Assembly (NCBI RefSeq): GCF_002379365.1
Contig: NZ_JQIU01000008.1
Coordinates: forward strand, 213,085 to 265,359
Reading direction: 5' to 3'
DNA: 52,275 nucleotides
DNA from: Brachyspira sp. G79
Lineage (GTDB): Bacteria > Spirochaetota > Brachyspiria > Brachyspirales > Brachyspiraceae
Under the pieces are notes generated by a model. That model was not told the DNA's origin, did not search any database, and saw only the letters and a program-made list of their open reading frames with translations. The translations under genes were made by a program, and so were the position numbers. Below, piece by piece: positions 9,607 to 18,290 of this stretch (positions within the stretch are counted from its first letter, which is position 1; the number at the start of each line of letters is the position of its first letter).

Positions 9607-10185
9607 ATGTCATTTACTTTTGAAAAATTAGATATAGATGGGCTTTTTATAGCAAAGCCTAGAGTTTTTGGGGACAGCAGAGGATATTTTTTAGAAACTT
9701 ATAGTGAAAAAGATTTTGTTGAAGCTGGTATTAAGGAAAAATTTGTTCAGGACAATCAATCAAAATCTACTAAAAATGTATTAAGAGGATTTCATTATCA
9801 GAAAAAATTCTGTCAGGCTAAATTGGTTAGAGTATTAGAGGGTGAAGTTTTTGATGTAGCAGTTGATTTGAGAAATGATTCAGCTACTTTTGGTAAATAT
9901 TACGGAGTATTACTTACAGAAGAAAATAAAAAACAGTTTTTTATTCCGAGAGGTTTTGCTCATGGTTTTATTGTTTTAAGTGAAACTGCTGTTTTTGCAT
10001 ATAAGTGTTCCGACTTTTATCACCCTGAAGATGAGGGCGGTATAATTTATAATGATAAAACTATTAATATTGACTGGACTTCTGATATTAATAATGTGAT
10101 TGTTTCTGATAAAGATTTAAAATTACCTTCTTTCGATAACAATAAAAAATATTTTTCATTAGACGGTACTTGGATTGGAGAATAA
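9607..10185 (+). CDS. rfbC: dTDP-4-dehydrorhamnose 3,5-epimerase
   Basis: This enzyme catalyses the third step of dTDP-L-rhamnose synthesis, epimerising dTDP-4-keto-6-deoxyglucose at C3 and C5. The 192 residues match the cupin-fold RmlC family, with PRVFGDSRGYFLETY, the NVLRGFHYQ strand (catalytic histidine) and FFIPRGFAHGF. An alternative, 3-epimerase-type activity cannot be excluded by eye, but the next three genes complete the rhamnose pathway. It is the first gene of a four-gene operon, preceded by about 200 bases of AT-rich spacer. Confidence 0.95.
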   Translation: MSFTFEKLDIDGLFIAKPRVFGDSRGYFLETYSEKDFVEAGIKEKFVQDNQSKSTKNVLRGFHYQKKFCQAKLVRVLEGEVFDVAVDLRNDSATFGKYYGVLLTEENKKQFFIPRGFAHGFIVLSETAVFAYKCSDFYHPEDEGGIIYNDKTINIDWTSDINNVIVSDKDLKLPSFDNNKKYFSLDGTWIGE

Positions 10186-10190
10186 TTTTT

Positions 10191-11048
10191 ATGATTTGGA
10201 TTATTGGTAAAAATGGAATGCTTGCTAATGATATAATTAATGTGTTTAATAAAAATAATATAGAATATACAGCAACAGCTTCAGATATAGATATTACTAA
10301 TATAAATATACTTAATGATTTTGTAAAAGATAAAAAAATAAATACTATTATTAATTGTTCTGCTTATACTAAGGTAGATTTAGCAGAAGATGAGAAGGAT
10401 ATTTGTTATAAGGTTAATAGAGACGGAGTTAAAAATATATCTGAAATAGCATCTAATATTAAAGCTGATTTAATTCATTTTTCTACTGATTATGTATTTG
10501 ACGGTAAAGCTAATAAACCATATACAGAGGAAGATAATACCAATCCTATTAATGTTTATGGTAAAAGTAAACTTGAAGGTGAAAAATATGCATTATCATT
10601 AGAAAATTCTATTGTTATTAGAATATCTTGGCTCTATGGTATATATGGTAAAAACTTTGTATATACCATGATAAATTTTATGAATAGTAAAGATAGTATA
10701 AAAGTAGTTAATGATCAATTTGGTTCTCCAACTCATACATTAGATGTAGCTGAAACAGTTTTTGATATAATAAATAAAAATAATTTTGATTATGGGCTTT
10801 ATCACTATACTAATGAGGGTAATATTTCTTGGTATGATTTTGCAAAAACTATATATAGAAAGGGAAAAGAGTTTAATATTATAAATAATAACTGCATAGT
10901 AAATCCATGCACTAGTGAAGAATATCCTACCAAAGCACAAAGACCAAAATACAGTGTTTTATCTATAGAAAAAATTAGAAAATATGCTAAAATATATGAT
11001 TATGAGTATAGCTTAAATCAATTTTTTGAGATATACAAAAATAAATAG
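10191..11048 (+). CDS. rfbD: dTDP-4-dehydrorhamnose reductase
   Basis: This is the last step of the pathway, NAD(P)H-dependent reduction of the 4-keto group to give dTDP-L-rhamnose. It is a short-chain dehydrogenase/reductase of 285 residues with a GKNGMLA nucleotide-binding turn, the [18 protein letters not shown] segment and the catalytic YGKSKLEGE (YxxxK). I chose the ATG at 10191 over an upstream TTG at 10170: it gives the family N-terminus [10 protein letters not shown] and sits ten bases after GGAG. It follows rfbC by five bases. Confidence 0.95.
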   Translation: MIWIIGKNGMLANDIINVFNKNNIEYTATASDIDITNINILNDFVKDKKINTIINCSAYTKVDLAEDEKDICYKVNRDGVKNISEIASNIKADLIHFSTDYVFDGKANKPYTEEDNTNPINVYGKSKLEGEKYALSLENSIVIRISWLYGIYGKNFVYTMINFMNSKDSIKVVNDQFGSPTHTLDVAETVFDIINKNNFDYGLYHYTNEGNISWYDFAKTIYRKGKEFNIINNNCIVNPCTSEEYPTKAQRPKYSVLSIEKIRKYAKIYDYEYSLNQFFEIYKNK

Positions 11049-11062
11049 TTACGGGAGTTTTT

Positions 11063-11926
11063 ATGAAAGGAATAGTGTTAGCAGGAGGAAGCGGTACAAG
11101 GCTTTATCCTATGACAACAGTTATATCGAAACAGTTATTGCCTGTATATGATAAGCCTATGATATATTATCCTTTATCTGTTTTGATGCTTGCTGGAATT
11201 AGGGATATACTTGTGATTTCAACTGAAAACGATACGCCTCTTTTTAAAAGATTATTACAAAACGGCAGTCAATGGGGTATTAATATAGAATATGCTGTAC
11301 AAAAGGCACCTAACGGACTTGCTGAGGCATTTATTATAGGTGAAGAATTTATAGGTAAAGATAATGTTTCTATGATACTTGGAGATAATATCTTTTTTGG
11401 GCAAAGTTTTACTCATATATTAGAAAGAAGTTCTAAAATTAATGATGGAGCTGTTATATTTGCTTATAAAGTGAAAGACCCTGAGCGTTTCGGTATTGTA
11501 GAGATAGATGAAAATAGTAATGCTATTTCAATAGAAGAAAAACCTAAAAATCCAAAATCGCCTTATGCGGTTACAGGACTTTATTTTTATGATAATGATG
11601 TAATTAATATAGCTAAAAATATAAAACCATCTTCCAGAGGAGAATTAGAAATAACAGATGTTAATAATGTGTATTTAGAAAATAAGAAATTAAAAGTGGA
11701 AATATTAGGAAGAGGATTTGCTTGGCTTGATACTGGTACGAGAGATAGTTTATTAAGAGCTTCTGAGTTTGTGTCATCAGTTGAAAATGTTGAAGGCATG
11801 CAGATTGCCTGTCTTGAGGAGATAGCTTATAATAACAAATGGATTAATAAAGAAGATATTGATAAAATTGCTTTTAAGTTAAAAAATACAGAATATGGAA
11901 ATTATTTATGTAATTTAATAAGATAA
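11063..11926 (+). CDS. rfbA: glucose-1-phosphate thymidylyltransferase
   Basis: This enzyme commits glucose-1-phosphate to the pathway by making dTDP-glucose from dTTP. The 287 residues match RmlA. The nucleotidyltransferase signature [13 protein letters not shown] opens the protein, followed by [28 protein letters not shown] and the [11 protein letters not shown] segment. dTDP-rhamnose normally feeds back on this enzyme. It sits 14 bases after rfbD, with GGGAG just upstream of the start. The identification is secure. Confidence 0.96.
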   Translation: MKGIVLAGGSGTRLYPMTTVISKQLLPVYDKPMIYYPLSVLMLAGIRDILVISTENDTPLFKRLLQNGSQWGINIEYAVQKAPNGLAEAFIIGEEFIGKDNVSMILGDNIFFGQSFTHILERSSKINDGAVIFAYKVKDPERFGIVEIDENSNAISIEEKPKNPKSPYAVTGLYFYDNDVINIAKNIKPSSRGELEITDVNNVYLENKKLKVEILGRGFAWLDTGTRDSLLRASEFVSSVENVEGMQIACLEEIAYNNKWINKEDIDKIAFKLKNTEYGNYLCNLIR

Positions 11927-11941
11927 TTATGGAGAGAATAT

Positions 11942-13015
11942 ATGAGAAAGTTTGATACTGTTTTAGTAACTGGTGGATGCGGTTTTATAGGTACTAATTT
12001 TATTAAATATATTTTTGAGAACACTAATTATAATATAAAAATTATCAATATAGATGCCTTAACTTATGCTGGTAATATAAAAAATTTAATAGATATAGAA
12101 AATAAATATAAAGATAGATATTGCTTTGAGAGAGTAAATATTTGCGATGCCAAAAAAATTAATAGCATATTTGAAAAGTACAGACCAGACTGTATAGTGC
12201 ATTTTGCAGCAGAAAGTCATGTTGATCGTTCAATATTCGGACCTAAAGATTTTATTGAAACTAATATTATCGGTACATTTACATTATTGGAAGCAGCACG
12301 TAATTTATGGAAAGATAATACAGACGGAAAACTTTTTCACCATATAAGTACAGACGAAGTTTACGGTTCATTAGGAGAAACTGGCTATTTTTATGAAACA
12401 ACAGCGTATGATCCTAGAAGTCCTTACTCTGCTTCAAAGGCTTCAAGCGATCATATTGTAAAAGCATATTATCATACTTATAATTTACCTGTTACAATAT
12501 CTAACTGCAGTAATAATTACGGACCGTATCAATTCCCTGAAAAATTAATACCTCTTATGATATCAAATATTATCGAAGAAAAAGATTTACCTGTTTACGG
12601 AGATGGTAAAAACATAAGAGATTGGATATTTGTTGAAGATCATAATAATGCCGTATTAGATATTATATATAAAGGCAGAGTAGGTGAGACTTATAATATC
12701 GGCGGAGAAAATGAAATTACCAATATTGATATGGTAAATATTTTATGCGAAAAATTAGCGGCTAAAATGAATAAAGAAAAAACTTATTATAAAAAATTAA
12801 TAAAGTTTGTAAAAGACAGAGCAGGTCATGACAGAAGATATGCTATTAACTGTGAAAAAATAAAAAAAGAATTAGGCTGGCAAAGACAATATGATTTTAA
12901 TACAGCTATTGATATAACTATAGATTGGTATTTAAATAATAAAGAATGGGTATATGATGTAAAAAGCGGTGAATATAAAAAATGGATAGAATTAAATTAT
13001 TCTAATTCTCTTTAG
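11942..13015 (+). CDS. rfbB: dTDP-glucose 4,6-dehydratase
   Basis: This is the second step of dTDP-L-rhamnose synthesis, an NAD-dependent dehydration to dTDP-4-keto-6-deoxyglucose. The 357-residue extended SDR has the GxxGxxG motif in VTGGCGFIGTNFIKY, HFAAESHVDRSI, STDEVYGSLG and the catalytic YSASKASSDH (YxxxK). GGAGAG lies nine bases before the ATG. It is the last gene of the operon, and its final 14 bases overlap the convergent exbD-like gene. The product could feed the surface polysaccharide or LOS of a diderm. Confidence 0.96.
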   Translation: MRKFDTVLVTGGCGFIGTNFIKYIFENTNYNIKIINIDALTYAGNIKNLIDIENKYKDRYCFERVNICDAKKINSIFEKYRPDCIVHFAAESHVDRSIFGPKDFIETNIIGTFTLLEAARNLWKDNTDGKLFHHISTDEVYGSLGETGYFYETTAYDPRSPYSASKASSDHIVKAYYHTYNLPVTISNCSNNYGPYQFPEKLIPLMISNIIEEKDLPVYGDGKNIRDWIFVEDHNNAVLDIIYKGRVGETYNIGGENEITNIDMVNILCEKLAAKMNKEKTYYKKLIKFVKDRAGHDRRYAINCEKIKKELGWQRQYDFNTAIDITIDWYLNNKEWVYDVKSGEYKKWIELNYSNSL

Positions 13016-13412
13016 AGTTTTCAGTTGCTATACTTAATCTTGTAAACCCCGCATTTTTTACACTGTCTATTACAGATATTAAAACCTGAGTTCTTACATC
13101 TTCATCAGAACGTATTTCTACAGGTTTTTCTAGTTCGCCTTCTGTATTTGCCAATTCTTTGAGGTTATTATCAAGATTTTCTACTTCATAGCCGTTAATA
13201 TACTGTTTGCCATCTTTTGATATGCTTATTATTATAGTTTCATTTTTTTCAGCACCTACAGCTGAAGTAGATTTTGGCAGACTTATTTCTATTTGGGGAG
13301 TTTCAATTATAGTAGTACCCACCATGAAAAATATAAGTAAATTAAATACTATATCTATCATGGGGGTTAAATCTATTCCGCTTTTTATATTAAATCTTCT
13401 TCTAAACTTCAT
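13002..13412 (-). CDS. exbD: ExbD/TolR family biopolymer transport protein
   Basis: This is a small proton-channel partner protein of TonB/Tol-type energy-coupling systems. A basic N-terminus (MKFRRRFNIKSG) leads to one membrane helix (about 17-38) with the conserved aspartate in LTPMIDIVFNLLIFFM. A periplasmic domain ends with the family-like IRSDEDVRTQVLISVIDSVKNAGF. At 136 residues it is a normal ExbD. No ExbB/TolQ partner adjoins it in this window, which is unusual because the pair is normally contiguous. It lies 36 bases after the CAP-domain gene on the same strand and overlaps the 3' end of rfbB. Confidence 0.88.
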   Translation of the reverse strand: MKFRRRFNIKSGIDLTPMIDIVFNLLIFFMVGTTIIETPQIEISLPKSTSAVGAEKNETIIISISKDGKQYINGYEVENLDNNLKELANTEGELEKPVEIRSDEDVRTQVLISVIDSVKNAGFTRLSIATENSKEN

Positions 13413-13448
13413 TAATAATTTTCCGTTAGAGATTATTTATTTAAATAT

Positions 13449-14222
13449 TTATTCTACAGTTATAGTTCTTACATTGCTTAAGAAATGCTGACCTTTATAT
13501 AGTATAGAAATTTTATAATCTCCTTTACCATATTCAGCTTTAAAAGTTCTTCCTAATATACTGTTTCCCATATCTTTAACATCATATATAACATTTCCTA
13601 TATAAGTTTTTCCATCATCTCCAGTAATGCGTGCTTCTTTATCGGCCATTTCAACAGCGATTTTAAAATCAGTGAAAGCAGCACCATTTAATATTCTGTA
13701 TTTTACAGTTATATCATCTTCATATTTAGCAGTAGGGCTAAAATCAACAGATTCAGCAACTATATCAGCAAATGTTACTGTAACGTATACTCCTACACCT
13801 CTTTTTACAGCTCCGACTCCCATAGCATTAAAATTTTTATTTAAGATATTTTTTTTACTGTCTGGAGTAGCCATTAAATTTTTTACTATACTTTCAGCAG
13901 CCTTTTTATCGGTAAAAGGTATAACATCCAGCTTTCCTAAACTCTCGCTTATATTTCCAACCATTTCTGGATATAACTTTACTTGTCTAGCTTTAGAATC
14001 CAGTCCGTCTAAATCTGTATTACTGAAGAATTTGTTTTTTGCCATATTATCAGCATGGTATAAAGCTAAAGAGTGAAGTCTTTGATTGTTTGGAAGAGGA
14101 GGAAGAGATACTTTGCTTCTTTCTAAGTTAATTAATCTGAATACTTCATCTTCTATTGTGTTGGCATTTAATATTAATGTTGATATAAACATCAATACAA
14201 TTATAAAATTTAATTTTTTCAT
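13449..14222 (-). CDS. secreted CAP-domain (SCP/PR-1-like) protein
   Basis: A signal peptide (MKKLNFIIVLMFISTLILNA) opens this 257-residue protein. A CAP domain follows at about 25-155, recognisable from INLERSKVSLPPL, LALYHADNMAKNKFF and the closing FNAMGVGAVKRGVGVYVTVTFAD. About 100 residues of beta-rich C-terminus (about 160-257) are of unknown function. The domain is widespread in secreted bacterial proteins without an agreed activity. The start is ATG 14222, because GGAG nine bases upstream would otherwise lie inside the frame that begins with TTG at 14237. It is likely co-transcribed with the exbD-like gene. Confidence 0.82.
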   Translation of the reverse strand: MKKLNFIIVLMFISTLILNANTIEDEVFRLINLERSKVSLPPLPNNQRLHSLALYHADNMAKNKFFSNTDLDGLDSKARQVKLYPEMVGNISESLGKLDVIPFTDKKAAESIVKNLMATPDSKKNILNKNFNAMGVGAVKRGVGVYVTVTFADIVAESVDFSPTAKYEDDITVKYRILNGAAFTDFKIAVEMADKEARITGDDGKTYIGNVIYDVKDMGNSILGRTFKAEYGKGDYKISILYKGQHFLSNVRTITVE

Positions 14223-14378
14223 TTTTTTAATCTCCAATTTAATTATTTTCTGTATAAAAAATATATCTTTATTATATAAATGCTATTTTACAGCAACATT
14301 GTAAAAAATAAAAGATAAAAAATAATAAAATGCGTAATAATCAGTATATATTTATTTTATTTTTATGGTTTTAATTAC

Positions 14379-14573
14379 ACTTGTTTCAAAAGTACTTGAC
14401 AAGATTAAGTACAAAATTATAAATATGATGTTTTATATGTTGTATGGTTTGTTATTTTAGTATATAAATATGCAGTCTTTCCGAGTATAATATGGCTTCT
14501 GTATACAGCACAGCGTCTAAAAAAGTGATGGCAAAGAACTATAAATATTAAAAAATTGAGTTTTGAAACAAGT
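14379..14573 (+). repeat. dispersed MITE-like repeat, copy A
   Basis: The ends are a perfect 13-base inverted repeat, ACTTGTTTCAAAA (14379-14391) and TTTTGAAACAAGT (14561-14573). The interior shares blocks with copy B at 40.7 kb: ACAAGATTAAGTA then AAAATTAT, an ATGTTTTA-ATGTTGTAT block, and TAAATATGCAGTCTTT. No coding capacity is visible in its 195 bases, so it is a non-autonomous element or structured intergenic repeat. Confidence 0.72.
14396..14423 (+). promoter_or_regulatory. promoter-like sequence inside repeat copy A
   Basis: A perfect TTGACA (14396-14401) and TATAAA (14418-14423) are separated by 16 bases and read rightward toward the M30-like lipoprotein gene. The same position in copy B is less promoter-like (TTTACA). 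Confidence 0.45.
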
Positions 14574-14684
14574 TGATTATATAAATTTATTTATAAGTAA
14601 AAATATAAAATATTTATGAATTGATTTTTTACATTTATAATGTATTATTATGTGAAGCTTTATGTTATTTTTATTGGAGGGATT

Positions 14685-15926
14685 ATGAATAAATATATTA
14701 TATTGTTTATTTTTTCTATCGTATTTTTAAACTCATGCGGAGTTGTAAGTAGTATATTGGGAGGAGATTATAATAATGCTATTTATGATGACGGAGTATT
14801 AACTTACTATGATGAATATAGTTCTTCCATAAAAAGATTTAAGGTTATCAATGAAAATAATATGATAGAAACAAAAACATTCAGAACATATGCCGAATCT
14901 GATAATTTAATAATTTATGTAGAAAACGGAGCAAATGTACAAAGGTCTTCTGTATCAAAAATAGGATATAGTTTTAACAAATATTACAGTGATTTAGTAA
15001 ATACATATGGAAATCATACAGATGTTGATGGAAACGGCAAAATAAATATTCTTCTTTTTTCTATGAATCCTGCAGGAGCTTCTACAGTTATATTAGGTTA
15101 TTTTTATCCAGATGATTTAATATTAGGAAATTTTAATGATGCGGAGATACTATATATGGATGTGGATTTAGTAAATGGAATTCCTGATATTATGGCAGGA
15201 ACTATATTGCATGAGCTTCAGCATTTAATTAATTTTAATGTCAATGATATAAATAAAGGAATATCTATGGACCTATGGCTTAATGAGGCACTTTCAGAAT
15301 CTACCTCAATATTGTATAGCCCTACAACAGTTTCTTCAAGAATAGAGGAGTTTAATTCTATGGGAGGATATTACTGTTTTTATACTTGGTATCTTCCTAT
15401 AGCTGTATTTGCAAATTATCCTTCAGCTTCTGTATTTATGAATTGGCTTTACAGTGCAAGCGGAAACGATAAAACGGTATTTAGAGATATAGCTTCTTCA
15501 TCTCAGATTAATGGTTATGATAAAGTTCTTAGTTCAGTTTCACATAGAGGTATGGCTAGTACTTGGGAAGAATTATTGCTAAATTGGATGGAAGGAATAT
15601 TTAGTTATCAGGTATCTGGTGTAAATCCAGTTTTTAGGCGTTTTGGTGAAACAGTGCCGTTATACCCTGGTGCTTTGGTTGCTTATTACGGATCTTTAGG
15701 AAGTATTAGCGATAATAATTTGTCTACAAGAAAATTAAATGCTAATATTGAAATAGCGTTAAATAAAGATATGTATATAGGAGATAGTCCGAGTGCGATA
15801 AATATACAAATTCCAAGCAGTGTAAATAGTATGCAGTATAAATCATCTTCCCAAAGCGGCAAACCATATGTTCCTAAGTATAAAAATATATTGTTTGGTA
15901 AAGACGGGAAAATTAAAGAGTATTAA
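14685..15926 (+). CDS. lipoprotein zinc metallopeptidase, M30 (hyicolysin)-like
   Basis: This is a probable surface or periplasmic protease anchored by lipid. The signal sequence ends in a lipobox with C18 (FLNSC). The zinc motif HELQH lies at residues 176-180 and a candidate third ligand, E201, sits in WLNEALSE. The preceding VDGNGKINILLF and following ALSESTS segments resemble the M30 hyicolysin group and related spirochaetal proteins. I chose ATG 14685 because GGAGGG lies just upstream and it gives a clean lipoprotein signal; the frame is open further upstream. It is a single gene 112 bases after repeat copy A. The peptidase class is well supported; the exact family is less certain. Confidence 0.8.
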   Translation: MNKYIILFIFSIVFLNSCGVVSSILGGDYNNAIYDDGVLTYYDEYSSSIKRFKVINENNMIETKTFRTYAESDNLIIYVENGANVQRSSVSKIGYSFNKYYSDLVNTYGNHTDVDGNGKINILLFSMNPAGASTVILGYFYPDDLILGNFNDAEILYMDVDLVNGIPDIMAGTILHELQHLINFNVNDINKGISMDLWLNEALSESTSILYSPTTVSSRIEEFNSMGGYYCFYTWYLPIAVFANYPSASVFMNWLYSASGNDKTVFRDIASSSQINGYDKVLSSVSHRGMASTWEELLLNWMEGIFSYQVSGVNPVFRRFGETVPLYPGALVAYYGSLGSISDNNLSTRKLNANIEIALNKDMYIGDSPSAINIQIPSSVNSMQYKSSSQSGKPYVPKYKNILFGKDGKIKEY

Positions 15927-16227
15927 TTTATAAAATGATAATTGATGAAAATAATTTATAAAAATATTCTTTCCTTATAAAGAATGATACAATATGTGTC
16001 TTGCTTACGGAAGAAAAATCGTTTGATAGTATACTATTATGTTGACATAAAAGCAAGGATAAATAAAAATATTATGTTTAATTTATGCAAATGTTTTAAG
16101 TCTTTTTTATATTTTATATGTATTATATGAATTATCAAATTATAATAAAATAAAAATTCATTGATAAATATATATATTATGTTATAATAAGTCAAATTAT
16201 AATTATTAAAAACTATGGAGTCATTAT
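15927..16227. other. intergenic region before ackA
   Basis: These 301 bases contain no visible gene. The left part has a small stem, ATTCTTT and AAAGAAT around CCTTAT (about 15965-15984), without a T tract. In the middle is a perfect 12-base palindrome, ATAGTATACTAT (16026-16037), followed at once by a TTGACA box (16042-16047) that lacks a convincing -10. The right end holds the ackA promoter. Confidence 0.5.
16161..16188 (+). promoter_or_regulatory. sigma-70-type promoter of ackA
   Basis: TTGATA (16161-16166) and a perfect TATAAT (16183-16188) are 16 bases apart. The -10 ends 39 bases before the ackA start codon. Confidence 0.55.
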
Positions 16228-17418
16228 ATGAACGTATTGGTAATTAATTCAGGCAGTTCCAGCATTAAATATCAATTATTTGCTATGCCTGAAGCAAAAG
16301 TTTTAGCTAAGGGTCTTTTAGAAAAGATAGGCGAAGAGACAAGTGCATTAAAACACACAGCTGTAGAAAAAGGCAAAGAAAAAAAATTAGAACAAAGAGT
16401 TGCTGACCATAAAGCAGGTATGTCTTTGATTTTCTCTCTTCTCACAGATAAAGAAGTTGGTGTTATATCTGATATGAGCGAAATATCAGGTGTAGGTCAT
16501 AGAGTTGTACATGGAGGAGAATCATTCAGCAAAAGTACTTTAATTACAGATGAAGCTATCAAAGCTATAGAAGCATGCTGTGATATAGCACCTTTACATA
16601 ATCCAGCTGGTTTGCAGGGTATAGCTGCTTGTCAGGAAATATTAAAAGATGTAAAAATGGTTGCTGTTTTTGATACCAGTTTCCATCAAACAATACCAGA
16701 ATATGCTTATATGTATGCTGTTCCTCATGAATGGTATGATAAATATAAAATACGCCGTTATGGTTTCCATGGTACTTCACACAGATATGTTTACGGAGAG
16801 TTCTGCAAAGCTGAAAATAAGCCTAATGCTAATGTTATAGTTTGCCATTTAGGTAATGGTGCTAGTGTAACTGCTGTAAAAAACGGAGAGTCAGTAGATA
16901 CAAGTATGGGTTTAACTCCATTAGAAGGTTTAGTAATGGGTACTAGATCTGGAGATATGGATCCTGCTGTTGCTACTTTTGTTATGGCTAAAGAAAATTT
17001 AGCTCCAAAAGAAATGGATAATATTTTAAATAAAAAAAGTGGGCTTTTAGGAGTTTCTGGAGTAAGCAATGATATGAGAAACTTGGAAGAGGCTTCTAAA
17101 ACTAATCATAAAGCTGAACTTGCTATACAAATGTTCTGCTACAGAGTAAAAAAATACATAGGTGCTTATATGGCTGCTCTTGGTCATGTTGATGGTATTG
17201 TATTTACAGGCGGTATAGGTGAAAATAGTTTTTCTATTAGAGGAAGAATACTTGAAGGTTTAGATGAACTTGGTATTAAATGTGATGCTGATAAAAACTC
17301 TAAAGCTAGAGGATGTGCTAGTTTTGAAAAAGACGGTGCTCCTATTAAACTTTATGTTATAGCTACTGATGAAGAAAAAGCTATAGCTATAGATACTTAT
17401 AATATAGCATTGAAATAA
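16228..17418 (+). CDS. ackA: acetate kinase
   Basis: This cytoplasmic enzyme interconverts acetyl phosphate plus ADP with acetate plus ATP, the energy-yielding last step of acetate fermentation. The 396 residues have the family length and signatures: the N-terminal VLVINSGSSSIKYQLF, the VFDTSFHQTIPEYAYMYAVP region, RRYGFHGTSHRYV and FTGGIGENS. GGAG lies nine bases before the start. No phosphotransacetylase gene is adjacent. The gene has its own promoter and a strong terminator, so it is monocistronic. Confidence 0.97.
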   Translation: MNVLVINSGSSSIKYQLFAMPEAKVLAKGLLEKIGEETSALKHTAVEKGKEKKLEQRVADHKAGMSLIFSLLTDKEVGVISDMSEISGVGHRVVHGGESFSKSTLITDEAIKAIEACCDIAPLHNPAGLQGIAACQEILKDVKMVAVFDTSFHQTIPEYAYMYAVPHEWYDKYKIRRYGFHGTSHRYVYGEFCKAENKPNANVIVCHLGNGASVTAVKNGESVDTSMGLTPLEGLVMGTRSGDMDPAVATFVMAKENLAPKEMDNILNKKSGLLGVSGVSNDMRNLEEASKTNHKAELAIQMFCYRVKKYIGAYMAALGHVDGIVFTGGIGENSFSIRGRILEGLDELGIKCDADKNSKARGCASFEKDGAPIKLYVIATDEEKAIAIDTYNIALK

Positions 17419-17452
17419 TTTTTATATATAAATAATAAATATTAAAATTGAT

Positions 17453-17487
17453 AGGGTATCTTTTATTATGAAAGATGCCCTATTTTT
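17453..17487 (+). terminator. rho-independent terminator after ackA
   Basis: A 14-base stem (ATAGGGTATCTTTT and GAAAGATGCCCTAT with G:U pairs) closes a short ATTAT loop and is followed by TTTTT. It lies directly before the HepT start and separates the toxin-antitoxin pair from ackA. Confidence 0.75.
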
Positions 17488-17498
17488 AAGGTTTTTTT

Positions 17499-17912
17499 AT
17501 GATATTAAATTTGGATACTCTGAAAAAATCCATAATCGCATTAGAAAAATCAATCAATGTATATGATAGAATTAAAACAGATGATGAAGATTTAATGCTT
17601 ACGATAAGATCTGGAGTAATACAAAACTTTGAAATAGCTTTTGAACAAAGTTGGAAATTTATACAAAGATGGCTTAATGAGAATATAAATCCAGACATAA
17701 CTAGCGGAATAACTAAAAAAGAATTATTCAGATTAGCAGCTAAACATTTACTTATAGATGATGTTGAAAAGTGGATAAGATTTAAAGATGCTAGAAATTC
17801 TACTTCTCATATCTATTCAAATGAAGTTTCTCTGGAAGTAATTAATGAAGTAGTAGCATTTTTACCCTATGCCAAATATCTTTTGAAACGTTTAGAGGAA
17901 AATAATGAATGA
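17499..17912 (+). CDS. hepT: HepT-like HEPN-domain toxin (HI0074 family)
   Basis: This is a probable ribonuclease toxin of a type VII HEPN/MNT toxin-antitoxin pair. The 137 residues are predicted all-helical and carry R99-NSTS-H104-I-Y106. That is the RX4HXY motif in which R and H serve RNA cleavage and the tyrosine is the site AMPylated by the partner antitoxin in characterised systems. The family is often labelled nucleotidyltransferase substrate-binding protein. Its stop overlaps the next start by four bases (ATGA), indicating coupled translation. An AAGG ribosome site lies seven bases before the ATG. Function in this organism is inferred from motif and pairing. Confidence 0.87.
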   Translation: MILNLDTLKKSIIALEKSINVYDRIKTDDEDLMLTIRSGVIQNFEIAFEQSWKFIQRWLNENINPDITSGITKKELFRLAAKHLLIDDVEKWIRFKDARNSTSHIYSNEVSLEVINEVVAFLPYAKYLLKRLEENNE

Positions 17913-18211
17913 TTAACCTAACTGAAAATGAAATTCAAATTATAAAAGATATTCTAAAAAAACATATAAAAAATGGAAAAGTATATTTATTTGGTTCAAG
18001 AGTAAAAGGTACAAATAAAAAATTTTCAGATATTGATATAGTTATAGATATTAATACTAAATTATCATTAAATGATATGTCAAGAATAAAAGATGATTTT
18101 GAAGAAAGTGATTTAATTTATGTTGCTGATATTATCGATTATAATACTTTAGATGATAGTTTTAAGAGCATTATAGATGATGAAAAAGTATTAATATATA
18201 AAACTGTCTAA
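17909..18211 (+). CDS. mntA: MntA-like minimal nucleotidyltransferase antitoxin
   Basis: This 100-residue protein of the polymerase-beta superfamily carries G29-S30, then ten residues, then D41-I-D43 (GSX10DXD). A further acidic position lies near D74 in YVADIIDY. In characterised pairs such an antitoxin transfers AMP to the HepT tyrosine and silences the toxin. It overlaps the HepT gene by four bases. The gene is complete and all visible catalytic residues are intact, which suggests the module is functional rather than decayed. Confidence 0.87.
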   Translation: MINLTENEIQIIKDILKKHIKNGKVYLFGSRVKGTNKKFSDIDIVIDINTKLSLNDMSRIKDDFEESDLIYVADIIDYNTLDDSFKSIIDDEKVLIYKTV

Positions 18212-18290
18212 AATTAAAATATTTTAATTAGTTAATCATATTTTTTTTCGATATTAAAAAATAATAATTTAAAGTTAGGGATATGATTTT

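Larger units (their letters stand above)
14238..14684. other. intergenic region holding repeat copy A
   Basis: These 447 bases separate the divergent CAP-domain and M30-like lipoprotein genes. I see no gene in them. They contain a repeat with perfect 13-base inverted ends (14379-14573), listed separately, and a good ribosome site (GGAGGG, 14676-14681) for the downstream gene. Confidence 0.7.

Noticed and set aside
13207..13491. Plus-strand frame of 94 codons with hydrophobic stretches
   Set aside because: It is antisense to the exbD-like gene, and its hydrophobic character mirrors that membrane helix; no start signal.
18212..18229. Terminator after mntA (AATTAAAATATTTTAATT palindrome)
   Set aside because: The palindrome contains only A and T, has no loop when folded, and such runs are expected by chance here.
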